A stretch of 64,000 nt of DNA from Novosphingobium fluoreni (GTDB lineage Bacteria > Pseudomonadota > Alphaproteobacteria > Sphingomonadales > Sphingomonadaceae), in contig NZ_JACIDY010000004.1 of assembly GCF_014196615.1 (NCBI RefSeq), positions 1-64,000 on the forward strand. The letters run 5' to 3'. This document shows, in pieces, positions 18,306 to 27,667 of this stretch. The notes below the pieces were generated by a model. The model was not told where the DNA came from. It searched no databases and was given only the letters and a program-made list of their open reading frames with translations. The number at the start of each line of letters is the position of its first letter. Position 1 is the stretch's first letter. The translations under genes were made by a program, and so were the position numbers.

Positions 18306-19557
18306 GACCGCTACCTATAAAAGAGTGATCAGTCTGTCAATATTGGCGGAAGCACTTGACTGCTCAACGCCTTGAAATGACAAATGGACATCGCGGCGAA
18401 CGGGCGGTCCTCAGGCCATCATCGGCGTCCTTTACCCTACGCCCGGTACGCCACAGATGCCGTCATGTGGATGACATTACCATCCCCGACGCCCAAACCC
18501 GATCGGATATCCGCGATGACCCTTCCCATCACTGCCACCTGCCGTTGCGGCGCTGTAGCGATCACGCTGGCCATGGCGCCTAACTGCGGCGCTTCGCGCT
18601 CGGGGTGACGTAGCATTGTGCAAAAGGGATCGTACATGGCCACTAGCGGTGAACTGGTTCATGACTTTACGCAGCTTGGCGATCTATCACTGCACTGTGC
18701 CGAAGCTTGATGCTCGGCACCCGTCCGGCTTGTGCCAGGCTGGCCGCATATCTATTATGCATGGCGTCACGTCGTTCCTGCCGGAATTGAGGTCGCCATC
18801 TTTGTCGCGTGCGGAGGCGAGTTGCTTTTTCCGAGTGTCGGTTGGCTTCGACATCGGCTGCAACAAACTCGCTGTTCTCCGCCACCTGCCGGGACACTTT
18901 CGGCTTGGCGGCTCAAGCCCATTCCGAGCATGGTTCGGCGATCTTGATCCCAAGCCCTTCGCTAAGGTCGCGACGGCAACCCTGCGGATGGACTGGCGGT
19001 TGTATCGGACGTCAAGTCGATGGCCAGCGGTCTTGCGTAGGACTGCACTGATTTACAATCAGGGTACCAGCCCTACCTCGGCCGGGATGACGATGACTTT
19101 GTCATCACGTTCGTAGGAGGGACGAAGTAGCGGCAGCAGAACGACTTGCGGCGTGGAAACTCTATGATCTTTTCGCCAGCTTCGCTTATTTTTTCGAAGC
19201 GTTGGACTTTTGAACACAGAGGGCTTGCTGAAAGGGATGCGAGCCGCAAGGCGCGCGTCAGGATGAGCCAGCATCAGGACCGCGCCAGGCCGGCAGAGGC
19301 GATGCAAATGCCGAAACGCGGTTCAGGGAGCGCCCCTCAGTAACACGTAAAAAGGTTCGCATCTCGCTTGCTCAGCTTTTTTTCGCAAACACGTTTGGAT
19401 AGGTCTTTTGAAGTCAATTTAGATCTGCTGATGGTTTCTCTGAAATTATCAAGAATCGGTCATTATCGCATTTGCTACTGGCGAGATCGCAGACGATGGC
19501 TGCAACATGACAAGAGACGCCTCGTCTGAAATTAAATGAGCGCCAAGGAGAAGCGTA
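18306..19557. other. 1.25-kb stretch without a convincing gene
   Basis: No frame here gives a protein I recognise. The longest plus-strand frame (18616-19116) has irregular composition and no domain. The only protein-like piece is a 30-codon fragment at 18516. From about 19370 the DNA becomes more AT-rich and leads to the aldo/keto reductase, probably holding its promoter. The stretch may be decayed DNA at the junction between the metal block and the sulfur island. Confidence 0.5.
18516..18608 (+). pseudogene. possible N-terminal remnant of a GFA-type Cys-rich protein
   Basis: Thirty codons begin MTLPITATCRCGAVAITLAM and then stop. CxCGAV close to the N-terminus is typical of the GFA/CENP-V glutathione-dependent formaldehyde-activating fold, whose members run to about 120-150 residues. 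Nothing recognisable as the rest follows in any frame, so if it is related it is a stub. A chance match is possible. Confidence 0.3.
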
Positions 19558-20565
19558 ATGGATTTGACAGATATCTTACCGGGAAAGCTCGGCTTTGGCG
19601 CAGCACCGCTCGGCAACCTGTTTCGCGATATCCCCGAGGAAGAGGCTTTGGCAACCGTAGAGGCCGCCTGGAACGACGGCATCCGTTATTATGACAATGC
19701 GCCTTTTTACGGTGCCGGTCTTGCCGAGTTGCGGATGGGGGAGGTTCTCGCCGGACGGCCACGCGATCAATATGTAATCAGCACGAAGGTCGGTCGTGTA
19801 ATCCTCGACGAGTTGGGGGATTTGAGTGTCCGTGACCGAGCGGAAAGGGGCGAAGCATTTGCGCACGGCCGGGCAAATCGGGTGATCAACGATTATGGTT
19901 ACGACGCAACGTTACGCTCAATAGAAGACAGCCTGAAGCGTTTGCGCACTGATCATATCGAGATCGCGTTTGTCCACGACGTCGCTCAGGATTTGTGGGG
20001 CGATCGCTGGCTAGAAAAGTTCGAGGAGGCCCGGACGGGCGCGTTCCGGGCGCTAGACCGGCTCCGTGAAGAGGGTACGATCAAGGCGTGGGGTCTCGGA
20101 GTCAACAAAGTAGAGCCGATTGAATTGCTTCTAGAACTCCAAGAGCCGCAGCCCAACGCCTTTTTGCTCGCCGGGCGTTATACACTGCTCGATCACAGCC
20201 GGGCCCTCCAGCGATTGATGCCGCTCGCAGCTAAGCGCGGTGTGGGCATTGTGATTGGTGGACCCTACAATTCAGGCGCTCTTGTTGGCGGGCCCAATTT
20301 TGAATATGCGCCGGCGAACCCCGAAACTCTCGAAAGGGTCGCAAAGATCAGGGCCATCGCCGATCGTCTCGGCGTGAGCATCAAGGCGGCTGGTCTGCAG
20401 TTTTCCCTTGCCAATCCGGCGGTCGTCGCCGTCATTCCTGGTGCTAGTCGACCGAGCCGGATCGCTGAAGACAGAGCGGCGCTCAATGAAGTCATTCCGG
20501 CGTCGTTTTGGCAAGAGCTGCGGGATGCGGGGCTGATTGATCTTGCCGCTCCGCTTCCAGGATAA
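19558..20565 (+). CDS. aldo/keto reductase, D-threo-aldose dehydrogenase-like
   Basis: A 335-residue NAD(P)-dependent TIM-barrel oxidoreductase. The catalytic tetrad is visible as Asp46 and Tyr51 (RYYDNAPFYG), Lys77 (VISTKVGR) and a His in FVHDV. VIPGASRPSRIAEDRAALNE near residue 295 is the cofactor-phosphate segment. It most resembles the L-fucose / D-threo-aldose 1-dehydrogenase and pyridoxal dehydrogenase subgroup. An AAGGAGA ribosome-binding site precedes the ATG. It converges on a TBDR and lies at the edge of the organosulfur island; whether it takes part in that metabolism is unknown. Confidence 0.9.
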   Translation: MDLTDILPGKLGFGAAPLGNLFRDIPEEEALATVEAAWNDGIRYYDNAPFYGAGLAELRMGEVLAGRPRDQYVISTKVGRVILDELGDLSVRDRAERGEAFAHGRANRVINDYGYDATLRSIEDSLKRLRTDHIEIAFVHDVAQDLWGDRWLEKFEEARTGAFRALDRLREEGTIKAWGLGVNKVEPIELLLELQEPQPNAFLLAGRYTLLDHSRALQRLMPLAAKRGVGIVIGGPYNSGALVGGPNFEYAPANPETLERVAKIRAIADRLGVSIKAAGLQFSLANPAVVAVIPGASRPSRIAEDRAALNEVIPASFWQELRDAGLIDLAAPLPG

Positions 20566-20577
20566 ACCTGTCTCGAT

Positions 20578-20613
20578 GCGGTGAGTGTTCCGAAAAACGT
20601 GAACACTCACCGC
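20578..20613. terminator. bidirectional hairpin between AKR and TBDR genes
   Basis: A perfect 13-bp stem, GCGGTGAGTGTTC at 20578-20590 with its complement at 20601-20613, closes a 10-base loop. It lies between two convergent genes, 12 bp past the reductase stop, with no strong T tract on either side. Position and stability make a shared transcription terminator the likeliest role. Confidence 0.75.
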
Positions 20614-20660
20614 CCTGCCAGTAACAAGCGAATGCGATCCGGCCGCCTGACCACCCTTTT

Positions 20661-23141
20661 CTAAAAACGCACTCCGGCCCTGATGTAATAGTATCCGCCG
20701 TTGAAGCCATAGGGTGCGATTACCAAGGGCGCGTCATACATTTCCACGCCAAGGATGCTTTGCGGTCCTGCCGTGGGAGTGCCGACTGATCCGGGAACGG
20801 AGGAGGCGTTTGGCGGCCGCTTGTCGAACAGATTGTTCGCGCCGATCGCCAAGCGCAGGCCAGCGTCGCTTTCGTAGGCCAACTCGAGATCGGTGATCGC
20901 GGCCTTTGTCACAGTCGCTCGATAAAATGGTGCTGTCCCCGAAGGTGACGCAAGCGTGCTGGATTTGCCATAGACTGTCTCACGGACGTTCAGCGAAATT
21001 GGACCATGAGTGACTAGCGCGCCCAAAACGGCTTTGAAACGGGGTGACGCAGTTTCAAGATTGCTCTGCGCGGTAGGTCCGAACAAGTTATCACCCAATC
21101 GGTTGTGCGTAATTGTGGTACGATTGTAATTAGCAGCAAGTGACCAGTCTATTCGTGCATTTGGCAACTCGGTTGCGTAATTGACGGATAGTTCCACGCC
21201 TCGTGTGCGTGTGTCTACGCCGTTGGTGAAGGCACTTACGCCAACGAAGGCGGCGGCAGGGTCGATCACGGTGCCTTGCGCCGTGATCGCATCCAGCACG
21301 GTCTGGTTGATAACGAAGGTGCCAAATCGGCCGAGAACTAATCCGGACGCGGCGATGCGCTTCTTTATTCTGATCTGGTAGGCATCCAGCGTGATCGTGA
21401 GCTTTGGCAACCCGCGCCAGACGAGGCCGCCTGAGAAGTTTGTCGATTTCTCGGGCGTCAAAGGTGAAAAGCCAGTTAACGCCGCCGCGGCTGAATTGGC
21501 CGGTAGCTGGACAATCGCATAGGCGGGCGACACGTTAGTGGCTGAGTAAAAGGACTCGGCCAGTGTCGGTGCACGAAACCCGGTGCTGGCAGTGCCGCGC
21601 AACCCGAACGCGGGTGACACATCGTATCGCGTGCTGATCTTGCCAATTGTCGTATTGCCGACGTCGCTGTAGTGTTCGAACCGTCCCGCAAGGTCGACCG
21701 TCCACCCGGTCAACGGCTGTGTGGCAGCGTCGATATAGCCTGACCAGGCATGACGGCGGCGGACTGCGGCATCGGTCGGCTGGAACCCGGGATAGGCCTG
21801 GCCTCCCTCCTTGTACCGCGAAGCCTCGTCACCGGACCGAATTTCGTAAACATCGCGCCGATACTCGCCACCAAAAGCAATTGTCAGGGGCGCGGCCAGG
21901 CCCACGTCCACTGTACGCCGCAAATCGAGATTGCCGGTGAACTGAGACGCGAGGAACGCGCCGTCGTAGAAATCGCGGGGTGTGAACCCGGTGTCGGTAT
22001 AAAGCGAGGCGTTGGCGGAATCGAGAGTGCTGATCTTCGCCTTGTCACGTCCGTAGGTGGCCGATAGATCCCAGTTCCAGCCCGCCAGCGCACCGCGCAG
22101 CCCGCCAGTCCCACTGAAATCCTCTTCTTGCAAACCGATCTTGGGAACAAAGCCGTTGGGAAAGGGGAACACGGTGATGCCGTTGGCGGTGCGGCTTACG
22201 CGATTGGGGAGACGGTACTGCTGGCGCGATCGCGCCAGGCGGCGGCCGTAGGTGCCAAATGCATAGGCTTCTACGCTGCCGAAATCGTAACCGGCGTTGA
22301 TAGTGGCGGTAGTAAGCGACAAGCGCGCGTCACCCAGCAACGGGTTCAGTCTGGGAAAACCTGGAATGTTCGCCCACGCCGCCGGTACGCCGGGGAGCAG
22401 CGTTCCATCTGGATTGGAAACGCGCCGGTCAGCCCCGCCGCGCTGGCTGTAATCGTGAAATCGATGCAATGCGGTGACGTCTAGAAAGCCGTTTCCACCA
22501 AGCGGCAAAGCCAGTCGAGTTGTACCGGCCAAGGTTTCGCCGTCACCTACACCATATTGGCCCGCGGTGATATTTGCGACACCACCTGCGCGATCCTTTT
22601 TGAGTATGATGTTTATGACGCCGGCGATGGCATCAGAACCGTACTGCGCGGCTGCGCCATCCTGCAAGATCTCTATCCGTTCGATCGCTTCCGGCGGAAT
22701 GAGATCGAGATCGGGAGCAGCGCCGCCTTGGTACGGGCCCGTGGTAACCTGAAGGTTTGCCGTGCCGTGCCGGCGCTTGCCGTTGACCAGAACCAGGACA
22801 TGATTGGCGCTTAGTCCGCGAAGCCTGGCCGAAGTCGTGAGATTGCCGCTATCGCCGCCCAAAGCCTGTGAGGTGAAGGATGGTGCCAATTGCGATAGAA
22901 CTTGGGTAAGGTCAGGCTGGCCCACATGGGCGAGCGCAGTTGTGTCCAGAACTTGCACAGGCGCGGCGCTATCAGCAGCGCGAATCCCCGTTTGCCGCGT
23001 TCCAGTGACGATGATATCCTCCGGAGCGTCTGCACCGGCGGTGGCGTCGTCGCCAGCGGCAGCCAGCCGCGCCTGCGCCGTGAACGGAACCATTTGGACC
23101 AGCGCAATTGCCGCACCGCCCACAAGAAATCCTGCTTTCAA
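20661..23141 (-). CDS. TonB-dependent receptor, organosulfur-island type 1
   Basis: An 826-residue outer-membrane receptor with a signal peptide ending around AQA, TonB-box-like EDIIVTGTRQ, plug motifs (VLVLVNGKRRH, QDGAAAQYGSDAIAGVINII) and a barrel ending in YYIRAGVRF. It belongs to the same subfamily as the receptors at 31.0 and 43.9 kb. The only start is the TTG at 23141, with AGGG about 10 bases upstream; a stop precedes it. It is divergent from the S-alkylcysteine-type operon across a 390-bp AT-rich region, suggesting shared control. A sulfur-compound ligand is inferred from the neighbours. Confidence 0.9.
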   Translation of the reverse strand: MKAGFLVGGAAIALVQMVPFTAQARLAAAGDDATAGADAPEDIIVTGTRQTGIRAADSAAPVQVLDTTALAHVGQPDLTQVLSQLAPSFTSQALGGDSGNLTTSARLRGLSANHVLVLVNGKRRHGTANLQVTTGPYQGGAAPDLDLIPPEAIERIEILQDGAAAQYGSDAIAGVINIILKKDRAGGVANITAGQYGVGDGETLAGTTRLALPLGGNGFLDVTALHRFHDYSQRGGADRRVSNPDGTLLPGVPAAWANIPGFPRLNPLLGDARLSLTTATINAGYDFGSVEAYAFGTYGRRLARSRQQYRLPNRVSRTANGITVFPFPNGFVPKIGLQEEDFSGTGGLRGALAGWNWDLSATYGRDKAKISTLDSANASLYTDTGFTPRDFYDGAFLASQFTGNLDLRRTVDVGLAAPLTIAFGGEYRRDVYEIRSGDEASRYKEGGQAYPGFQPTDAAVRRRHAWSGYIDAATQPLTGWTVDLAGRFEHYSDVGNTTIGKISTRYDVSPAFGLRGTASTGFRAPTLAESFYSATNVSPAYAIVQLPANSAAAALTGFSPLTPEKSTNFSGGLVWRGLPKLTITLDAYQIRIKKRIAASGLVLGRFGTFVINQTVLDAITAQGTVIDPAAAFVGVSAFTNGVDTRTRGVELSVNYATELPNARIDWSLAANYNRTTITHNRLGDNLFGPTAQSNLETASPRFKAVLGALVTHGPISLNVRETVYGKSSTLASPSGTAPFYRATVTKAAITDLELAYESDAGLRLAIGANNLFDKRPPNASSVPGSVGTPTAGPQSILGVEMYDAPLVIAPYGFNGGYYYIRAGVRF

Positions 23142-23531
23142 GTCTATTTATCCCTGTTGATCCGCACGTATCTGTTATGCCCAGCCAAACAATCGGCAAT
23201 ATTCATTTCAGATCACGCATTTTGAAAATCTATCAGATAATTTCATTAGATTATGATTGGAATCAATATCACCACCAATATTCTCGGCGATTCGAGAGAA
23301 AATTCATATTGTCCTATATAAAACAATAGGAAAAATACTAATACAGCTCGAAAGAGAGTAGCATCTGGTGAAAACGCGATTTGCACTGACGCAGTGGCAG
23401 ATCTTGAGCGATGAACGCGATCAATATTTTCTGAACCTTGATACAGGAATTTTAAATTGTCTACTCAGCAGGTAGACAGATAGGATCTTCCGCAAGTAAC
23501 GGGCGTGTACGCTACGCCCAGTGGAGGCCAT
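23142..23531. promoter_or_regulatory. divergent AT-rich control region with a 7-7-7 dyad
   Basis: This 390-bp region between a minus-strand TBDR and the plus-strand monooxygenase operon is much more AT-rich than the surrounding DNA. It contains a perfect dyad TGTCTAC-N7-GTAGACA at 23458-23478, about 55 bp before the operon start, and the segment AAATCTATC followed by AGATAA at 23226-23240. Both are candidate regulator sites. The factor is unknown; a LysR-type sulfur-starvation regulator would be reasonable. Confidence 0.5.
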
Positions 23532-24560
23532 ATGCCTACAGATCCCTATCGCCTGAGCCTTCTGGACAAGGCGTTTGTTCCGGAGGGCGCGGACGCTCCC
23601 GATGCCCTGGCTAGTACGGTTGCACTCGCGCAGTTGGCTGAAGAACTGGGCTTTCACCGTTATTGGTTTGCCGAACATCGTGGCATGGCGATGGCGGGCA
23701 GCACCGCGCCAGAGGCTTTGGTAGCGTTCGTGTTGGCACGAACGAGCCGTATCCGCGTCGGCTCAGGCGGGGTGATGTTACAGCACTATGCGCCTTTCAA
23801 GGTGGCTGAGACTTTCCGGCTGCTGGCGGCGCTGGCACCCGGAAGGGTCGATCTGGGCGTTGGCCGCGCACCTGGCGGCATGCCGCAGGCGACACGCGCC
23901 TTGCGTGCCAATCAGGAAGGCGCGCGCCCGGATGCCTTCGCCGACAAGCTTGATGAGTTGGAGGCCTTTGTTGTTGGCAACTTGCCTGAAGATCATCGCT
24001 GGGCAGGTGCCCTGGCCGCGCCCGAGCCGGTGACGCCGCCCGCACGCATTCTGTTGGGCGCCAGCTTGGAAAGCGCTGAAACCGCGGCCCACCTGGGTTG
24101 GGACTATTGCTATGCCGGCCATTTCGATGGCGATCCTGATCGCATGGCCAGGGTTTTCGGCAGATTCGCTGATCTCACAGGCAGGCGACCGCTACTGGCC
24201 CTAGTCGCTTTTGCTGACAGCAGCGAAGAGCGGGCGCGCTCGCTCGCCAAGCCTCTCCGGCTCTATCGGGTCAGATTGGCCAACGGACAGTCGGTTAACC
24301 TGCCGGATCTGGCTGCCGCCGCGGAGTTCGCACGCCAGTCCGGTGCCACGGAATATACGGCCGATCCGATTGCGCCCGATGTTCTAGCAGGTACGGGCGA
24401 GCAAATCCGCGATGCGCTGGACGATCTGCATGATCGTTTGGGAGTGGAAGAATTCATCATCGACATTCCCGTCGCCGATCATGCGCAGCGGCGCGGGGCG
24501 ATGGAAACCCTTGCCCGGGCGATGCAGGCCGACCGTGCAATTGCCCGCGTGGCCGCCTGA
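23532..24560 (+). CDS. LLM-class flavin monooxygenase, MsnO8-like
   Basis: A 342-residue luciferase-like TIM-barrel protein of the group-1 (MsnO8-type) family. The N-terminus RLSLLDKAFVPEGADAPDAL and the stretch RYWFAEHRGMAMAG are typical, as is GVMLQHYAPFKVAETFRLLA. Members use FMNH2 and oxygen; MsnO8 genes accompany sulfonate/sulfone utilisation genes. I chose the ATG at 23532, four bases after GGAGG. It is the first gene of a six-gene operon and lies 34 bp before an NtaA/YxeK-type monooxygenase. The exact substrate is unknown. Confidence 0.88.
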   Translation: MPTDPYRLSLLDKAFVPEGADAPDALASTVALAQLAEELGFHRYWFAEHRGMAMAGSTAPEALVAFVLARTSRIRVGSGGVMLQHYAPFKVAETFRLLAALAPGRVDLGVGRAPGGMPQATRALRANQEGARPDAFADKLDELEAFVVGNLPEDHRWAGALAAPEPVTPPARILLGASLESAETAAHLGWDYCYAGHFDGDPDRMARVFGRFADLTGRRPLLALVAFADSSEERARSLAKPLRLYRVRLANGQSVNLPDLAAAAEFARQSGATEYTADPIAPDVLAGTGEQIRDALDDLHDRLGVEEFIIDIPVADHAQRRGAMETLARAMQADRAIARVAA

Positions 24561-24594
24561 TCGACTCCCTCATCCCTTTCCCTGAGGAAATTCC

Positions 24595-25929
24595 ATGTCT
24601 GAGACGCCCATAACCTTTGGCCTTATGCTAAATGGCCCCGGTACGCACATGAACGCCTGGCGCCATCCGTCGGGCCCGGCCGACGGTAGCGTCAATCTGC
24701 CGTTTTTAATCGACCAGGTGCGCACGGCCGAAGCGGCGGGAATTGCCTTCGCTTTTGTGGCCGATGGTCTCTATATCACGGAAAAGTCCGTCCCGCACTT
24801 TCTCAACCGTTTCGAGCCAATCACACTGTTGTCCGCGCTGGCCACGGTCACCAGCAAGATTGGTCTCGCCGGCACGCTTTCAACATCTTACAGCGATCCC
24901 TTCACCGTAGCGCGGCAATTCGCGTCTCTGGACCTTATAAGCGGTGGTCGCGCGGGTTGGAATGTGGTGACATCGCCACTCGAAGGGTCGGGGCGAAACT
25001 ATAGCCGCGCCCATCCCGATCATGCGCTGCGCTATGAAATCGCGGATGAATATCTGACCGTCACGCAAGGATTGTGGGATTCGTGGGACGACGATGTCTT
25101 CGTGCGCGATCGAGAGCGCGGCGTCTTTTTCGATCGCAACCGCTTTCGTCGCCTTTCGCACAAGGGTCGCTTTTTCCAGGTTGAAGGGCCGCTGAATATT
25201 GGCCGGTCACCGCAGGGCCAGCCCGTGATCTTTCAGGCTGGCTCATCCGAGGCAGGAATAGGCCTCGCCGGCAAGTTCGCCGATGCCGTGTTTACCGGCC
25301 CGGCTAATTTCGAAGACGCCGTCCGATTTCGCGCGCAAATTCGCGCTAGCGCGGTGGTACATGGGCGATCGGCAAATTCGGTGAAGATCTTTCCCGGAAT
25401 CTCTATCGTCACCGGCGCTACCGACGAGGAAGCGGAAGCCAAGCATGCCAGGATCGCAGAACTGCTGACCATCGAGGAAGCGCTGGACTACCTTGGCCGG
25501 TTTTTCGATCACCACGATTTCAGCGTCTATTCGCTGGACGCGACTTTCCCAGACCTTGGGGATATCGGGGCGAATAGCTTTCGTTCGGCCACCGATCATA
25601 TCAAAGCAGACGCGCTCGAAAACGGCCGGACTTTGCGAGAGGTGGCTCTCAAAGTCGCGACACCACGCCCCGACTTTCTGGGCAGTGGTGAAAAAGTGGC
25701 CGATGAATTGGTGCGCTGGATAGATGGCGGCGCGGCGGATGGGTTCATCCTTGGCTTTGCGGCGGCGCAAGAGGGGTTGGACGATTTCGCCCGGTACGTG
25801 GTGCCCGCCCTGGAAGCGCGCGGCCGCTACGACCGTGTGTTGCAAGGTACCACCCTGCGTGACCACCTCGGCCTACCCTACAAACCCGTCGCGCGCGTAG
25901 CCGAAGCTACCGAGAGACGCTCCGCATGA
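24595..25929 (+). CDS. NtaA/DszA/YxeK-family FMN-dependent monooxygenase
   Basis: A 444-residue luciferase-like monooxygenase of the NtaA/SnaA/DszA family. Characteristic stretches are LMLNGPGTHMNAWRHP (residues 10-25), GTLSTSYSDPFTVARQFASL, SGGRAGWNVVTSP and GRSPQGQPVIFQAGSS. With FMNH2 and O2 such enzymes cleave C-N or C-S bonds; the B. subtilis members YxeK and YtnJ act on N-acetylated S-substituted cysteines. Here the next two genes are an M20 deacetylase and a GNAT acetyltransferase, the same set, so N-acetyl-S-alkylcysteine is the favoured substrate by context. It overlaps the deacetylase gene by 4 bp. Confidence 0.9.
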   Translation: MSETPITFGLMLNGPGTHMNAWRHPSGPADGSVNLPFLIDQVRTAEAAGIAFAFVADGLYITEKSVPHFLNRFEPITLLSALATVTSKIGLAGTLSTSYSDPFTVARQFASLDLISGGRAGWNVVTSPLEGSGRNYSRAHPDHALRYEIADEYLTVTQGLWDSWDDDVFVRDRERGVFFDRNRFRRLSHKGRFFQVEGPLNIGRSPQGQPVIFQAGSSEAGIGLAGKFADAVFTGPANFEDAVRFRAQIRASAVVHGRSANSVKIFPGISIVTGATDEEAEAKHARIAELLTIEEALDYLGRFFDHHDFSVYSLDATFPDLGDIGANSFRSATDHIKADALENGRTLREVALKVATPRPDFLGSGEKVADELVRWIDGGAADGFILGFAAAQEGLDDFARYVVPALEARGRYDRVLQGTTLRDHLGLPYKPVARVAEATERRSA

Positions 25930-27125
25930 GCAAAGTGCTCGACAGACACGAATTGCGCGGCACGATCGCCGGTTTCGTCGACGATGCGATCGCGATCCGG
26001 CAGGACCTGCATCGCCACCCTGAACTGTCCTGGGATGAACACAGAACCTCGTCGCGCGTGGCGGAATTGCTTGCCGAATGGGGTTTTCATGTAACCACCG
26101 GCGTGGGCGGCACCGGAGTGGTCGGCACGCTTCGCCGAGGTCAGGGCACGCGGGCGATCGGAATACGCGCCGACATGGACGCGCTTCCGATCCAGGAAGC
26201 GTCCGACCTCGATTTCGCCAGTGTTCACAAAGGGCGGATGCACGCATGCGGGCATGACGGTCATACCGCCATCCTCCTCGTAGCCGCTCGATACCTGGCT
26301 GAAAGCGAGCACTTCTCCGGAACGGTCAACTTGATCTTTCAGCCTGCCGAAGAGCTGGGTCAGGGTGCTCGTCGGATGATCGAGGACGGCTTGTTCGAAC
26401 GCTTCCCTTGTGACGCCGTTTACGCTCTACACAACTGGCCCGGCGTCCCGGAAGGCAAGCTGGGTTTCGTAGACGGCCCGGCGATGGCGGCGGTCGACTG
26501 GCTGGCGATCCGGGTTATCGGCAAGGGCGGCCACGGCGCGGCACCGCATGAGGCGGTGGATCCAGTGGTGGTGGCGGCACATCTCATCACCGCGTTACAA
26601 ACCGTGGTCTCCCGTAGCGTCGCCCCGCTGGACAGCGCCGTCGTCACTGTGGGGGCAATCCACGGCGGGGATGCCGCCAACGTCATCCCTGCCGCCGTAG
26701 AGATGAAATTAACGCTGCGTTCCTTTCGTGAGGAGGTGCGTGACGCAATCCGGGGGCGCGTGATCGATCTGGCTCATCGCATCGCCGCCAGCTTCGGTGC
26801 GACGGCCGAGGTCGATGTTAAGCCCGGTTTCCCCAGTGTCATAAACCATCCCGCCGAAACCGCTTTCGCGCGCGATGTTGCGCGCGATCTTTTGGGTGAA
26901 GATTGCATCATTTCCAATCTTGCACCGCGCACAGCCAGCGAAGACTTCGCCTATATGCTACAGGCGCGCCCCGGCAGCTTCCTGTTTGTTGGAACGGGTG
27001 ACGGCGAACCGCTTCATAGCCCCAGATACCGCTTCAACGATGCGGTAATCGCTCCGGCCGCCGCATTCTGGGCGCGCTTGGTGGAAACCTATCTGACGGA
27101 TAACCCTGAGAGGGCATCGGCATGA
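25926..27125 (+). CDS. M20-family amidohydrolase/N-deacetylase
   Basis: A 399-residue zinc/manganese aminoacylase-like hydrolase (M20D, hippurate hydrolase / N-acyl-amino-acid deacetylase type). Metal and catalytic motifs are present: GIRADMDALPIQE (residues 79-91), HACGHDGH (106-113), FQPAEE (138-143) and a dimerisation-domain His in GKGGHGAAPHEA. It overlaps the monooxygenase before it and the acetyltransferase after it by 4 bp each. In the Bacillus yxe system the homologue YxeP removes the acetyl group after C-S cleavage to return cysteine; I infer the same role here. Confidence 0.9.
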   Translation: MSKVLDRHELRGTIAGFVDDAIAIRQDLHRHPELSWDEHRTSSRVAELLAEWGFHVTTGVGGTGVVGTLRRGQGTRAIGIRADMDALPIQEASDLDFASVHKGRMHACGHDGHTAILLVAARYLAESEHFSGTVNLIFQPAEELGQGARRMIEDGLFERFPCDAVYALHNWPGVPEGKLGFVDGPAMAAVDWLAIRVIGKGGHGAAPHEAVDPVVVAAHLITALQTVVSRSVAPLDSAVVTVGAIHGGDAANVIPAAVEMKLTLRSFREEVRDAIRGRVIDLAHRIAASFGATAEVDVKPGFPSVINHPAETAFARDVARDLLGEDCIISNLAPRTASEDFAYMLQARPGSFLFVGTGDGEPLHSPRYRFNDAVIAPAAAFWARLVETYLTDNPERASA

Positions 27126-27667
27126 CCATCATCCCGACCACGACCCAGCTTCATGACGATTGGATCGTCACGTCATCCCCCATGGATCCCCGTGCCCGTC
27201 CTTTGCTTGAGGCATTGATCGGGGAGTACAGCGCGCGTTACGGCGATCTTGCAGAATTCGGCCAGGACGCCGCGCGAGAGGAAGTCTATGGCCGCTATGC
27301 TTCCGATCGCTTTTTGCCGCCACACGGAAACTTCCTGCTGATCGTCCGTAATGGTGAGGCGATTGCGGGCGGCGGGTTCATGCCGCATGAGGAGACCGAC
27401 ACCGCCGAACTGAAACGCATCTGGACTGCCGCGCATCTGCGCCGCCAGGGATTGGCACGGCGAATTGTGTTTGCCCTAGAAGATGCGGCGATCCGCCAAG
27501 GGTATCGCCGGATATTTCTCACCACTGGCTTTCGTCAGCCGGAGGCCAGCGCGTTATACAAACGCCTCGGTTATACGCCCTTGTACGATCCAAAAGCCGA
27601 CCCCGCGGTGCTAATGACGCTACCCTTCGCAAAGGCGATCGGAGACAACGCGGCGGTGTTGGCATGA
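27122..27667 (+). CDS. GNAT N-acetyltransferase
   Basis: A 181-residue GNAT-fold acetyltransferase. Motif A with the acetyl-CoA pyrophosphate loop reads [13 protein letters not shown] near residues 101-113, and the C-terminal [13 protein letters not shown] near 144-156 is the usual motif B. Within this operon the expected role is N-acetylation of an S-substituted cysteine, making it a substrate for the monooxygenase and protecting the amino group, as YxeL/YtmI do in Bacillus. It overlaps both neighbouring genes by 4 bp. Confidence 0.85.
   Translation: MTIIPTTTQLHDDWIVTSSPMDPRARPLLEALIGEYSARYGDLAEFGQDAAREEVYGRYASDRFLPPHGNFLLIVRNGEAIAGGGFMPHEETDTAELKRIWTAAHLRRQGLARRIVFALEDAAIRQGYRRIFLTTGFRQPEASALYKRLGYTPLYDPKADPAVLMTLPFAKAIGDNAAVLA

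Noticed and set aside
18616..19116. 166-codon frame in the gene-poor stretch
   Set aside because: Composition and codon pattern do not look coding. No domain or ribosome-binding site is seen, and no partner genes lie around it.
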